Under the pieces are notes generated by a model. The model was not told the DNA's origin. It did not search any database and saw only the letters and a list, made by a program, of their open reading frames with translations. Positions 19,425 through 28,771 of a stretch of DNA of 64,000 nt are shown piece after piece (positions within the stretch are counted from its first letter, which is position 1; each line of letters opens with the position of its first letter). The DNA is from Sphingopyxis macrogoltabida (lineage in GTDB: Bacteria > Pseudomonadota > Alphaproteobacteria > Sphingomonadales > Sphingomonadaceae). Location: assembly GCF_001307295.1 (NCBI RefSeq), contig NZ_CP012700.1:623001-687000 (forward strand), in the 5' to 3' direction. Made by a program: the position numbers and the translations under genes.

Positions 19425-19452
19425 CAATATGATTCCGTAAAACGTCATATTG
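19425..19452. promoter_or_regulatory. Palindrome in the divergent promoter region of the S51-T2 gene and the TonB receptor
   Basis: CAATATGA (19425-19432) and TCATATTG (19445-19452) form a perfect 8-base inverted repeat with a 12-base centre, in an AT-rich 188-base divergent intergenic region. It is a candidate site for the Lrp-type regulator encoded downstream of the peptidase, but no consensus match proves this. Confidence 0.5.
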
Positions 19453-19548
19453 ATTGAAATTATCGGAGCTTTCTGGTGAAACGAAAATGCGTCAAATGGG
19501 CGCGGGCGCGCCTTGAGTCGCGCCGGGGGACATAAAGGGGTAATTTTG

Positions 19549-22335
19549 ATGCAAGCTCTGGGTACGCGGCCGCTTCGAATCCTGCTGGGGCTGGGCGTCT
19601 GCCTGCCGGCGCTGGCCACGCCCGCCTGGGCGCAGGACCCCGAGAACGAGGGCGGGAACGACGAGATAATCGTCACCGGTTCGCGCATCCCGACGATCCG
19701 CGACCAGGGTCCGTCGCCGGTCACGACGATCGATTCCGACACGATCCGCGCCAACGGCTATACCAGCGTCCCCGAACTGCTTGCGGCGATGACGCAGAAC
19801 AGCGGCGAGACGCAGAGCCCGCAATCGGGCAGCAGCGCGGACTTCACGCCCGGCGCGCAGCAGGTCGACCTGCGCGGGCTCGGCCCCAACCACACGCTGG
19901 TGCTGGTCAACGGCCGCCGCATCGCGGATTTCCCGCTGCCCTATATCGGCCGCAGCAACTTCACCGACATCTCGAACATCCCGGTCAGCCTGATCGACAA
20001 GGTCGAGATTTTGAGCGGTGCCGGGTCGGCGATCTATGGCTCCGACGCGATCGCCGGCGTCGTCAACTTCAAGATGAAGGAAAAGCTCGACGGCATCACG
20101 CTCGACTATCGCCACGGGCGGACCCAGCACGGCGGCGGCATGTCGCATCGCTTCACCGCCACCGGCGGCTGGTCGTCGGGGCGTTTCAATATCGTCGGCG
20201 GCATCGAATATCTCGATCAGCGCCCGCTCTGGGCTTATGACCGCAGCATCCAGGACAGCACCGACGATAATCCGGTCAGCACGATCGCGCGGCGTACCTT
20301 CCTTCGCTACAGCATCGAGAACGACAGCTATATCGATCCGGGCGCCGACACCTGCGCGCGGCTATCCCATCTCAATCGCGGTTCGACCATCTATACCTCG
20401 CGGCCGCGCTATGGCGACTATGACCCGGTCATCGATGATTACGGCCCCGGCTATTATTGCGGCAGCAAATCGTCGATCGCCTATGGGACGATCGTGTCGG
20501 GGCGCAAGGGCTTCAACAGCTTTGGCAGCATGTCTTACGAACTGTCGGACAACGCCAAACTGTTCACCGATTTCCAGTTCGGGATCAGCAAGGTCCGCCT
20601 GATGTACGACGTGACGAGCTGGGCGTTCGAAAATTCGTCGTCGAGTTCGGACAACAGCTTCTACAATGCGTTCGACGGGACGATCGACGATTGGTCGCGC
20701 CAGTTCGCGCCGGAGGAAACCGGCGGCTTCGAAATGCAGCGCATCAAGCAGACGACCTACAGCATCACCCCCGGCGTCCGCGGCAATTTCGGCAACGCCT
20801 GGAACTATGAACTGTCGTTCAATTACAGCCGCTATCAGTCGGTCGTGCGCTGGCCGCAGATCATCAACCAGAAGGCGCAGGACTTCTTCCTCGGCCCCCA
20901 GCTCGGGATCGACGAGGACAGCGGCTATCCGATCTATAACCGCGATCCCGACGTCTATTTTTACCGGGCGCTGACCCCGGCGGAATATGACAGCATTTCG
21001 GCCGATACCGTCTATCGCCCGTACAGCTGGACGAACAATCTGCAGGCGACTCTGACCAACGGCGAATTGTTCCAGCTTCCCGCCGGGCCCGTCGGCTTCG
21101 CGATGGTCGCCGAATATGGCAAGCAGGGTTACAACCTGCGCCCCGACCCGCTGGCGCTGACCGATTATTATTACAGCTGGAAGGACAGCGACGGCAGGGG
21201 CAAGCGCAGCCATGCCGCCATCGGCGGCGAGCTTCGCGTTCCCGTCCTCGACTTCGTTACGCTGTCTGCCGCCGGGCGCTATGACCGCTTCGGTTTTGGC
21301 GGGCGCAACGTCGGCAAGTTCACCTATAATGGCGGGCTGGAGGTGCGCCCGACCAGCAGCATGTTGTTCCGCGCGGCCTATGGCACGGCGTTCCGCGCGC
21401 CCGATCTCCACTATGTCTTCACCGGCCCGGGCAACGTCCAGAGCAGCGTCGACGATTATTATCTGTGCGGGATCGAGGAGCCCGAGGAAGAAGTCGGCGA
21501 TTGCAGCTATTCGGGCACCGGCATCGTGGTGAACCGGACGGGCAATCGCGACCTCAAGGCCGAAACGGGCAAGACGCTGACCGCCGGGTTCGTCTTTTCG
21601 CCGTCGAGCCGCCTCCATTTCTCGGTCGATTATTTCCGCGTCTCGCTCGACAATCAGGTCGACGATCTCAGCATCGACCAGATTGCCCGCGACGAGGCGG
21701 CGTGCCGTCCCGACGCCGATGGCAATATCGAACTCGATCCCAATTCGCCGACCTGCCAGGATGCGATCGCCCGCGTAACCCGCTTTACCAGTGGCGGGCT
21801 CGCCGGCCAGATTTCTTCGATCCGGGTCAACCCGATCAACATCGCGCGCGAAAAGACGAGCGGGATCGACGTTGCTTTCCGCGGCACGTTGCCGACCGGT
21901 ATCGGCGACTTCACCCTGTCGCTCGCGCACAGCCATGTGTTCAAGCACAGCTTCCAGCAATATCCGGGCGATCCGATCGAGAACAAGCTGGCGTTCGACA
22001 GCGGCTTCTACCTGCCGCGCGACAAGTCGAACGGCAGCATCACCTGGGCGAGCGACGGGTTGCAATTCACCTTCTCGGGCACCCGTCTCGGCAAGCTGCC
22101 GAACTATGACGAGGATGCCTTCATCAAGGCGAGCTATCTATTCAACGCGACGCTGCAATATGATTTCACCGATCATATGCGTGGCTCGCTGACGATCCGG
22201 AACCTGTTCGACACCAACCCGGTAAAGGATCCCACGTGGTCGGGCTATCCCTATTACAACACGAGCTGGTTCGACAGCATCGGCCGCAGCGTCTTCCTGC
22301 AGCTGACCTACAAGCTCGGCGGCGCGGCGCTCTGA
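19549..22335 (+). CDS. TonB-dependent outer-membrane receptor
   Basis: The 928-residue protein has a Sec signal (LLGLGVCLPALATPAWAQ), a TonB box-like DEIIVTGSRIP, an N-terminal plug (VPELLAAMTQNSGE, QVDLRGLGPNHTLVLVNGRR, VEILSGAGSAIYGSDAIAGV) and a long beta-barrel ending in LQLTYKLGGAAL. Such receptors bind large substrates at the surface and import them with TonB energy. The plug wording (LRGLG..HTLVLVNGRR) matches the group common in sphingomonads and xanthomonads. The start at 19549 follows GGGG with about eight bases spacing. It diverges from the S51-T2 gene and is followed by a second receptor and an S9 peptidase, so peptide uptake is likely. Confidence 0.92.
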   Translation: MQALGTRPLRILLGLGVCLPALATPAWAQDPENEGGNDEIIVTGSRIPTIRDQGPSPVTTIDSDTIRANGYTSVPELLAAMTQNSGETQSPQSGSSADFTPGAQQVDLRGLGPNHTLVLVNGRRIADFPLPYIGRSNFTDISNIPVSLIDKVEILSGAGSAIYGSDAIAGVVNFKMKEKLDGITLDYRHGRTQHGGGMSHRFTATGGWSSGRFNIVGGIEYLDQRPLWAYDRSIQDSTDDNPVSTIARRTFLRYSIENDSYIDPGADTCARLSHLNRGSTIYTSRPRYGDYDPVIDDYGPGYYCGSKSSIAYGTIVSGRKGFNSFGSMSYELSDNAKLFTDFQFGISKVRLMYDVTSWAFENSSSSSDNSFYNAFDGTIDDWSRQFAPEETGGFEMQRIKQTTYSITPGVRGNFGNAWNYELSFNYSRYQSVVRWPQIINQKAQDFFLGPQLGIDEDSGYPIYNRDPDVYFYRALTPAEYDSISADTVYRPYSWTNNLQATLTNGELFQLPAGPVGFAMVAEYGKQGYNLRPDPLALTDYYYSWKDSDGRGKRSHAAIGGELRVPVLDFVTLSAAGRYDRFGFGGRNVGKFTYNGGLEVRPTSSMLFRAAYGTAFRAPDLHYVFTGPGNVQSSVDDYYLCGIEEPEEEVGDCSYSGTGIVVNRTGNRDLKAETGKTLTAGFVFSPSSRLHFSVDYFRVSLDNQVDDLSIDQIARDEAACRPDADGNIELDPNSPTCQDAIARVTRFTSGGLAGQISSIRVNPINIAREKTSGIDVAFRGTLPTGIGDFTLSLAHSHVFKHSFQQYPGDPIENKLAFDSGFYLPRDKSNGSITWASDGLQFTFSGTRLGKLPNYDEDAFIKASYLFNATLQYDFTDHMRGSLTIRNLFDTNPVKDPTWSGYPYYNTSWFDSIGRSVFLQLTYKLGGAAL

Positions 22336-22446
22336 TGCGCCGCCGGGTCGCCGGAAGGCGGCCCGGGTTGTCCTGCTGTCCGCAATTTGAGGAAATGAAA
22401 CAAGGGTCGACGATCGATTGAATCAATCAATAGGGGGTTGCGTCCG

Positions 22447-25383
22447 ATGAAGCCTGTGCTTGCCATGTCCGCCCTGCTGGCCGGTGCCAGCTGGATCACG
22501 CCCGCGATCGCCCAGCAGGAATCGCCGCCCGCATCCGATCAGGCGGACGAGGGTAGCAGCGACACCCCCCGCGACGGAATCGTCGTCACCGGTACCCGCA
22601 TCGCACGGCCCGAGCTCGATTTCGCCAATCCCGTCACCTCCTATTCGGCGGCGACGATCGAACAGTCGGGGCAGACCAGCCTAGCCGATTTCCTCGTCCA
22701 GAGCCCGGCGCTTGTCGGCTCGCGCACCGGTGACCTGACCGGCGGCTCGAACCCCGATTTCGGCGAGGCGGGGCTTGACCTCCTCAACCTGCGTAACCTC
22801 GGCACCGACCGCACTTTGGTGCTCGTCGACGGACGCCGCCATGTGTCGGGGCTGGCGGGATCGGCGGCGGTCGACATCAATGCGATCCCGACCGACCTTG
22901 TCGAGACGGTCGACGTGCTCACCGGCGGGGCGTCGGCAATCTATGGTGCCGACGGCGTATCGGGGGTGGTCAATTTCCGGCTCAAGCATGATTTCGAGGG
23001 GCTGACCGCGCGCGGGCAGATCGGTATTTCGGAATATGGCGACGGCGGCAACCAGTTCGGCGCGCTGACCTGGGGCAAGAATTTCGCCGGCGGGCGTGGC
23101 AATATCGCGGTCGCCTATGAATATAATCGCGATGCGCGGGTGTCGGATCAGGACCGGCCGTATCTGCGCAATCCGGTGGCGGCGAACCTCTATCGCAACC
23201 AGGGCGACATTCCCGACGACCCGAATATCCCCGACAATATCATCTATAACGACGTTCGCTATGCCGACAGTTCGCGCTTCGGCGCGGTCGACGTCGATTT
23301 CGATTTCGCTGCCGATTTCGAGGGCAATGGCCGCGTCTATGACCGCGGCCTCGTGCTCGAGGAATCGGGCGGCTATACGCAGGGCGGGTCGAGCACGCCG
23401 GTCGACGGCTATCAGGGCGACCTGTTCCCCGGCATCGAGCGGCACCTCGTCAACGCGCTCGGCCATTATGAATTCAGCGACGCGTTCAACCTGTTCGCCG
23501 AGGGCAAATATGTCCGTACCCGGACGCGCAGCCTGTCGCAGCCCAATTATGATTTCTACCTTTTCCAGACCGCCGAGAACCCGTTCATGCCGCAGTCGAT
23601 CCGCGATGCGATCGTGCCGGGGGCGGCGGCCGAATATTTCGAGGATCCCGACACGCCCGACGGGGTGCTGATCACCCGCGACAATTTCGACATGGGCATC
23701 AACACCGAAGATGTGACGCGCAAGACGCTGCGCGGCGTGATCGGCGTCAATGGCGCAATCTCCGAGCATGCGAAATATGAGCTGTCCTATGTCTATGGCC
23801 AGACGAAGACGCGCGTGCTGTCGCGCGGCAACCGGCTGGAGGCGCAGTGGCAGGCGGCGATCGACGTGGTCACCGATCCCGACACCGGGCTGCCGGTCTG
23901 CCGGTCGAGCCTCGACCCCGACGCGCCGCCCGAACTCGACGGCTGCATCCCCTATAATATCTATGGCGAGAATGTCCGCGATCCCGCGGCGATCGATTTC
24001 GTGACGACCGACAGCATCAGCTTCTCAAAGGTGACGCAGCAGGTCGTCTCGGGCTCGATCTCGGGCGATTTCGGGGCGCTGTTCGAGCTTCCCGGCGGGC
24101 CGATCGGCTTTGCGATCGGCGGCGAATATCGCCGCGAACGCAGCCGTTTCGATCCCGATCCGGCGATTTCGGCGGGGCTGACCTGGGCGGGCGCGGTTCA
24201 GCCCGCGTCGGGCGGCTTCACGGTCAAGGAAGCGTTCGGCGAACTCAACGTGCCGCTGCTGAAGGAAATGCCGTTCGCGCACCTCCTGTCGTTCGGCGCC
24301 GCGATCCGCTCTTCCGATTACAGCACCATCGGCAACACGACGACGTGGAAGGTCGATGGCGTCTATGCCCCGGTGCGCGACATCTCGTTCCGCGCGACTT
24401 ATTCGCAGGCGGTGCGCGCGCCGAACATCGCCGAGCTTTTTGCGCCCGCGAGCTCGTCGTACAACTTCATCGTCGATCCGTGCGACACGGCGGAAACGAA
24501 CAACGGCACCGCGAACCGCGAAGCGAATTGCGCCGCGCTGCTGACCGCGCTCGGCGTCGATCCGACCACCTTCAGCCCGTCGAGCACCCCCCAGGCAAGC
24601 GTCTTCACCGAAGGTCTCGCGGGCGGCAATGTGAACCTGCGCGAGGAAACCGCGAAGACATGGACCGCAGGCGTCGTGCTGCGGCCGAGCTTCCTTCCTG
24701 GGTTCAGCCTGTCGGCCGACTGGTACGACATCAAGATCAAGGATGCGATCAACACGCCGCAGGCCGAGGAACTGGCAGAGCTATGCGTCGACCAGCCGAC
24801 GCTGGACAATCAGTTCTGCCCGGGCATCACCCGCGACCCGGATACGGGCTATATCATCGGTTTCAACGTCAAGCCCGACAATGTCGCGGGTTTCCGGACC
24901 GCCGGGCTCGACCTGACGCTCGCCTATCGTTTGCGCACCGATAATCTCGGCACCTTCAACATCTCGCTCGTCGGCAATTATCTCGACCGGCTGGAATTCG
25001 TCGCCAGCCCGGGCGCGACACTCGATTCCGACCGCGGCGAGCAATATATTCCAAAGTATAGCGCCAGTTTCGACTTGGGCTGGCAAAAGGGGCCGGTAAC
25101 CGTCGCCTATGGCATCACCTGGTTCAGCAAGACCGACCGTTTCGTCGCCGAAGATCTGGCGGGCGATCCCGATTACAGCGACCCGCGCTTCTTCAAGGTG
25201 AAGGAGAAGTGGGAGCATGACCTGCAGGTCGGCATCGATGTGGGCGACCGCTTCAACGTCTATGCGGGCGTCAACAACCTCTTCGACGAAAAGCCGGCTT
25301 TCGGATACGCAAGCTATCCGGTTTCGGCGATGGGCCGCTACTTCTATACGGGCGTGAAAGTCGTGCTGGGGGCAGCGAAGTGA
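22447..25383 (+). CDS. TonB-dependent outer-membrane receptor, second copy in tandem
   Basis: This 978-residue receptor has a signal (MSALLAGASWITPAIAQ), a TonB box region DGIVVTGTRIARPE, a plug (LRNLGTDRTLVLVDGRRHVS, ETVDVLTGGASAIYGADGVS) and a barrel ending GRYFYTGVKVVLGAAK. It is of the same group as the receptor before it (both share the LxxLG..TLVLV.GRR and GSAIYG patterns) but differs widely in the barrel, so the two probably bind different ligands. The start ATG at 22447 follows GGGGG by nine bases. The stop overlaps the possible GTG of the S9 peptidase, whose likelier start is 11 bases on, so the two genes probably share an mRNA. Confidence 0.92.
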   Translation: MKPVLAMSALLAGASWITPAIAQQESPPASDQADEGSSDTPRDGIVVTGTRIARPELDFANPVTSYSAATIEQSGQTSLADFLVQSPALVGSRTGDLTGGSNPDFGEAGLDLLNLRNLGTDRTLVLVDGRRHVSGLAGSAAVDINAIPTDLVETVDVLTGGASAIYGADGVSGVVNFRLKHDFEGLTARGQIGISEYGDGGNQFGALTWGKNFAGGRGNIAVAYEYNRDARVSDQDRPYLRNPVAANLYRNQGDIPDDPNIPDNIIYNDVRYADSSRFGAVDVDFDFAADFEGNGRVYDRGLVLEESGGYTQGGSSTPVDGYQGDLFPGIERHLVNALGHYEFSDAFNLFAEGKYVRTRTRSLSQPNYDFYLFQTAENPFMPQSIRDAIVPGAAAEYFEDPDTPDGVLITRDNFDMGINTEDVTRKTLRGVIGVNGAISEHAKYELSYVYGQTKTRVLSRGNRLEAQWQAAIDVVTDPDTGLPVCRSSLDPDAPPELDGCIPYNIYGENVRDPAAIDFVTTDSISFSKVTQQVVSGSISGDFGALFELPGGPIGFAIGGEYRRERSRFDPDPAISAGLTWAGAVQPASGGFTVKEAFGELNVPLLKEMPFAHLLSFGAAIRSSDYSTIGNTTTWKVDGVYAPVRDISFRATYSQAVRAPNIAELFAPASSSYNFIVDPCDTAETNNGTANREANCAALLTALGVDPTTFSPSSTPQASVFTEGLAGGNVNLREETAKTWTAGVVLRPSFLPGFSLSADWYDIKIKDAINTPQAEELAELCVDQPTLDNQFCPGITRDPDTGYIIGFNVKPDNVAGFRTAGLDLTLAYRLRTDNLGTFNISLVGNYLDRLEFVASPGATLDSDRGEQYIPKYSASFDLGWQKGPVTVAYGITWFSKTDRFVAEDLAGDPDYSDPRFFKVKEKWEHDLQVGIDVGDRFNVYAGVNNLFDEKPAFGYASYPVSAMGRYFYTGVKVVLGAAK

Positions 25384-25394
25384 GGCAGGGGCGA

Positions 25395-27410
25395 ATGCGG
25401 ACACTCATTCTCGCGGGCGCTGCGCTTGGCGCGATGCCGGGGGTTGCCGCGGCACAATCGGCGCCGGTCACGCTTGAGGATATCCACAAGCTCGCCGATG
25501 TCGCCGGGCCCAGCTTTTCGCCCGACGGCAGCCGGATCGCCTATAGCGTGGCGGTCAACGACACCAAGCTCGATGCCGAGAAGAGCGATTTGTGGACGGT
25601 GCCGTGGCAGGGCGGGGCGCCCGTCCAGCTCACCAAGACCCCCGCGACGAGCGAATGGCAGCCGCGCTATAGCGCCGACGGCAGGACGATCCTGTTCCTG
25701 AGCGATGCGGGGGCGCAGAAAAAGCCGGGCGCCGACCCCGACGACACCAAGGAAGAGGAAGACGAGAATACGCAGTTGTGGCGCATGCCCGCGGGCGGCG
25801 GCGCGGCGCGGCAGGTGACGACGCTCGCTGGCGGGATCAGCGACTACGCGCTGTCGCCCGACGGCAAGCGCGCCGTCGTGGTGGCGGAGATCGGCAAGCA
25901 TGTCGGCAGCAAGGCGAAGACGCCGCCCCCGGTCGAGACTGAGCGTTTCTTCTTCAAGCAAGACGGTCGGGGCTATCTCGACGACCGTACCCAGCAATTG
26001 TTCGTCGTCGATATCGCGACCGGCAAGGCGACGCAGGTCACAGCCGGCGCGCGCGACCACTGGCATCCGGCCTGGTCGCCCGACGGCAAATGGATCGCCT
26101 ATACCGCCAAGGATCATGGCGACGCCGACCGGACGCTGAACTACGATATTTTCGTCGTCGCGCCCGAAGGCGGCGAACCGCGCCGGATCAGCACCTCGCC
26201 GGGCGCCGACGGCGATCCCGACTGGGGCTCGGGCCCGGCCTGGTCACCGGATTCACGCAAGCTCGTCTGGCTCGAAGGTGCCGAGGACAAGTGGATCTAT
26301 TATGGCTCGCCGCAGATGGTCGTTGCCGACGTCGTCGATGGTACAACCTCTCGGCCGGCGCGGATCGACCGCTGGTTCTATCATCCGCGCTGGACCCCCG
26401 ACGGCCAGTTGATCGCGCTGATCGAGCAGGATCGCGACACCTGGCTGGCAAAGATCGATCCGGGCACCAGCGCGATCACCTATCTGACTGAAGGCGCGCG
26501 GCTCGGGTACGACTATGCCGTCGCCACGAACGGCCGGATCGCGGTGCTCGACACCGACGCGAGCAGTCCGGCCGAGATCAAGGCGGTGGGCGACATGCGC
26601 CTGCTGACGCATCATAACGACTGGCTTAAAACGCGCGCGCTGGGCTCGATCCAGGATGTCGCGTTCAAGAGCGGCGATGCGGAAATCCACGGTTTCCTGA
26701 CCCTGCCGCCCGACTATGACCCGGCGAAGCGCTACCCGCTGATCGCCGACCTGCATGGCGGACCCGTTTACCAGCACAGCCATGAGTTCGACATCGACGC
26801 GCGGCTCTATGCCGCGGCGGGCTATGCGGTGCTCAAGATCAATCCGCGCGGCTCGTCGGGGCGCGGCTTCGATTTTTCGCGCGCCATCTATGCCGACTGG
26901 GGCAACCTCGACGTCAAGGACATCAGCGCCGGGATCAGCCATGCGATCGATATCGGCGTCGCCGATCCCGACCGCATCGGGGTCGGCGGCTGGAGCTATG
27001 GCGGCATCCTCACCGATTACATGATCGCCAGCGACAAACGCATCAAGGCGGCAGTGTCGGGGGCGGGGGTCGCCAACGTGCTGGCGACCTTCGGCGTCGA
27101 CATGTATGCGCGCGAATATATCCTCGAGCTCGGGACCCCGTGGGAGAATTTCGAGGTCTGGCGTAAGCTGGGCTATCCCTTCCTCCACCCCGAACGGATC
27201 ACCGCGCCGACCCTGTTCCAGTGTGCCGACGCCGACGACAATGTGCCCTGCGTCGGTGCGGAGCAAATGTACCTTGCGCTCAAGACACGTGGCGTACCGA
27301 CGAAGTTGATCGTCTATCCCGGCGAAAATCACGGGCTTACGGTGCCGAGCTATCTTGTGCACCGGATGCGCAGCAACATCGCCTGGTACGACCGCTGGCT
27401 TAAGAGATAG
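25395..27410 (+). CDS. S9 family serine peptidase (acylaminoacyl-peptidase/DPP-like)
   Basis: The 671-residue protein has a short signal (LILAGAALGAMPGVAAAQ), a beta-propeller with WD40-like PD40 repeats (GPSFSPDGSRIAYSV, HPAWSPDGKWIAYTA, DPDWGSGPAWSPDSRKLVW) and a C-terminal alpha/beta-hydrolase. The catalytic residues seen are S534 in GVGGWSYGG, an Asp in ADADDNVP near 614 and H646 in GENHGL. S9 enzymes cut short peptides, often after proline or from acylated N-termini. I chose the ATG at 25395 over a GTG overlapping the receptor stop. Periplasmic digestion of peptides brought in by the two receptors is the likely job. Confidence 0.9.
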   Translation: MRTLILAGAALGAMPGVAAAQSAPVTLEDIHKLADVAGPSFSPDGSRIAYSVAVNDTKLDAEKSDLWTVPWQGGAPVQLTKTPATSEWQPRYSADGRTILFLSDAGAQKKPGADPDDTKEEEDENTQLWRMPAGGGAARQVTTLAGGISDYALSPDGKRAVVVAEIGKHVGSKAKTPPPVETERFFFKQDGRGYLDDRTQQLFVVDIATGKATQVTAGARDHWHPAWSPDGKWIAYTAKDHGDADRTLNYDIFVVAPEGGEPRRISTSPGADGDPDWGSGPAWSPDSRKLVWLEGAEDKWIYYGSPQMVVADVVDGTTSRPARIDRWFYHPRWTPDGQLIALIEQDRDTWLAKIDPGTSAITYLTEGARLGYDYAVATNGRIAVLDTDASSPAEIKAVGDMRLLTHHNDWLKTRALGSIQDVAFKSGDAEIHGFLTLPPDYDPAKRYPLIADLHGGPVYQHSHEFDIDARLYAAAGYAVLKINPRGSSGRGFDFSRAIYADWGNLDVKDISAGISHAIDIGVADPDRIGVGGWSYGGILTDYMIASDKRIKAAVSGAGVANVLATFGVDMYAREYILELGTPWENFEVWRKLGYPFLHPERITAPTLFQCADADDNVPCVGAEQMYLALKTRGVPTKLIVYPGENHGLTVPSYLVHRMRSNIAWYDRWLKR

Positions 27411-27906
27411 GCGTTATTTCAGCCTGACCGGTTCCGAACAGGCGCTCTTCGTCAGCAGCATATGTTTATATGTGAAGGCCTTGCGTGGCCGAAAGAAATA
27501 AGGCTGCACCGTGCCTCCCTATTTAAGCTGCGATCCCATCATTCTGAATAATGGTGTGCTTCGTACCGCGAATGGGAGAGATATTGCGACGAAATTCGTG
27601 ACCTATATTGTCATCGATTGCCCGGTATCGAGATTTATCAGAAATTCTATCGCTGCGTGCGGAAAATATCCTCGATGAATCAGGTTTGGGGTAGCTATCG
27701 ATCCGTTCGCTGCTGGCCCGTCGGGCCGGTTCCGCGAGTATTTGGTGCGAGCATGCGCCAAGAGCTAGAATCGCTAACGCTGTGAGCGAAAATTATTGGT
27801 TTGCGAATGCAACCGACTGATCCGAAATATGGGAACAACGAAAAATGTCGGGCACGAACCCGGCATTGGGCATCAACGCAGGCAATAAGGACCGTGGAGT
27901 AGAGCT
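27411..27906. other. 496-base intergenic region upstream of the dioxygenase gene
   Basis: No convincing reading frame lies here on either strand; the only long minus-strand frame is a shadow of the dioxygenase gene. The region is less GC-rich than its surroundings. It holds the partial palindrome GGTTTGC-GAAT-GCAACC at 27798-27814, listed separately. A clear terminator for the S9 gene was not seen. Confidence 0.6.
27792..27814. promoter_or_regulatory. Candidate LysR-type operator upstream of the dioxygenase gene
   Basis: ATTATTGGTTTGC (27792-27804) is followed by GAAT and GCAACC. The first 13 bases are identical to those at 31511-31523, upstream of the LysR gene and its divergent TonB receptor. 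The site lies about 93 bases before the dioxygenase start, where activators usually bind. The assignment to the LysR regulator is inference. Confidence 0.5.
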
Positions 27907-28689
27907 ATGAAGCTTTCGCAGGAACTCTTGGACGAATATCAGGAAAATGGCTTTCTGATTATTCCCGACCTCTTCTCGGCAGAGGAAATCGCCGAAATCC
28001 GCGCGGCGATGAACCGCGTCTTTGAACAGGAAGACCCGGCGAACATCCGCGAAAAGAAGAGCGGTGTCGTCCGCACGGCGATGGGTTTGCACCTTCGTGA
28101 CGAACTGTTCGACCGGCTGATCCGCCATCCGCGTCTCGTCGAGCCTGCGCAGCAGATCGCCGGTCCGGAGCTTTATGCCCAGCAGGCGAAGATCAACGTC
28201 AAGGCGGCGTTCGATGGCGATCAGTGGCAGTGGCACCAGGATTTCTCGACGCATCACCATGATGACGGCGTGCCGCAGCCGCTGGCGCTGAACCTTCACA
28301 TCTTCCTCGACGATGTCACGGAGTTCAACGGCCCGCTCTATTTCTTCAAGGGCTCGCACAAGTTCGGCAGCGTCGCGACCTGGCACGACACGGTGTCGAC
28401 GAGCTTCGCGCTGTGGGTCGTCGAACAGGAGAAGATCAAGGAAATCGCCGAGACCTGCCCGCTCGTCGCGGCGACCGGCAAGGCCGGTACGGCGCTCATC
28501 TTCGGCGACTGCCTCGTTCATGGTTCGCCGCCGAACATGTCGCCGTGGAACCGCAGCATCTTCTCGCTGATCCTCAACCCGGTCGAGAATGCGCATACCA
28601 AGTTCGATCGCAAGGATCATTTCCATCATCGCGACCTGACTCCGGTTCAGGCGATCGAGGATGATTGCCTGCTCGAAAAGGTCGCCTGA
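27907..28689 (+). CDS. EctD-like Fe(II)/2-oxoglutarate dioxygenase (PhyH family)
   Basis: PhyH-family enzymes hydroxylate unactivated carbons using Fe(II), 2-oxoglutarate and oxygen. The 260-residue cytoplasmic protein shows the metal triad H110 and D112 (QWHQDFSTHHHDDG) and H205 (GDCLVHGSPPN), and the 2-oxoglutarate-binding R216 (SPWNRSIFSLIL). The stretch WHQDFSTHHHDDGVPQPLAL, followed by NGPLYFFKGSHK, resembles ectoine and amino-acid hydroxylases more than phytanoyl-CoA hydroxylase. No ectoine genes are nearby, so ectoine is unlikely as substrate. An SHMT-like PLP gene follows 82 bases later, which suggests beta-hydroxylation of an amino acid and later cleavage. Confidence 0.88.
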   Translation: MKLSQELLDEYQENGFLIIPDLFSAEEIAEIRAAMNRVFEQEDPANIREKKSGVVRTAMGLHLRDELFDRLIRHPRLVEPAQQIAGPELYAQQAKINVKAAFDGDQWQWHQDFSTHHHDDGVPQPLALNLHIFLDDVTEFNGPLYFFKGSHKFGSVATWHDTVSTSFALWVVEQEKIKEIAETCPLVAATGKAGTALIFGDCLVHGSPPNMSPWNRSIFSLILNPVENAHTKFDRKDHFHHRDLTPVQAIEDDCLLEKVA

Positions 28690-28771
28690 AGCACCTTCAA
28701 GCATTTTTTGAATTTTGACTGCGGCGAGCCGCGCGCATCGGTGCGCGGCTCGTCCTGAGGGGATATTGATT

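Noticed and set aside
19549..27410. Lasso-peptide isopeptidase locus (TonB receptor next to an S9 peptidase)
   Set aside because: Sphingomonad lasso clusters have this pairing, but no precursor, B or C genes are present, and the S9 protein looks like a common acylaminoacyl-peptidase.
27907..28689. Ectoine hydroxylase EctD
   Set aside because: Motifs are similar, but ectA, ectB and ectC are absent and the PLP neighbour suggests another substrate.
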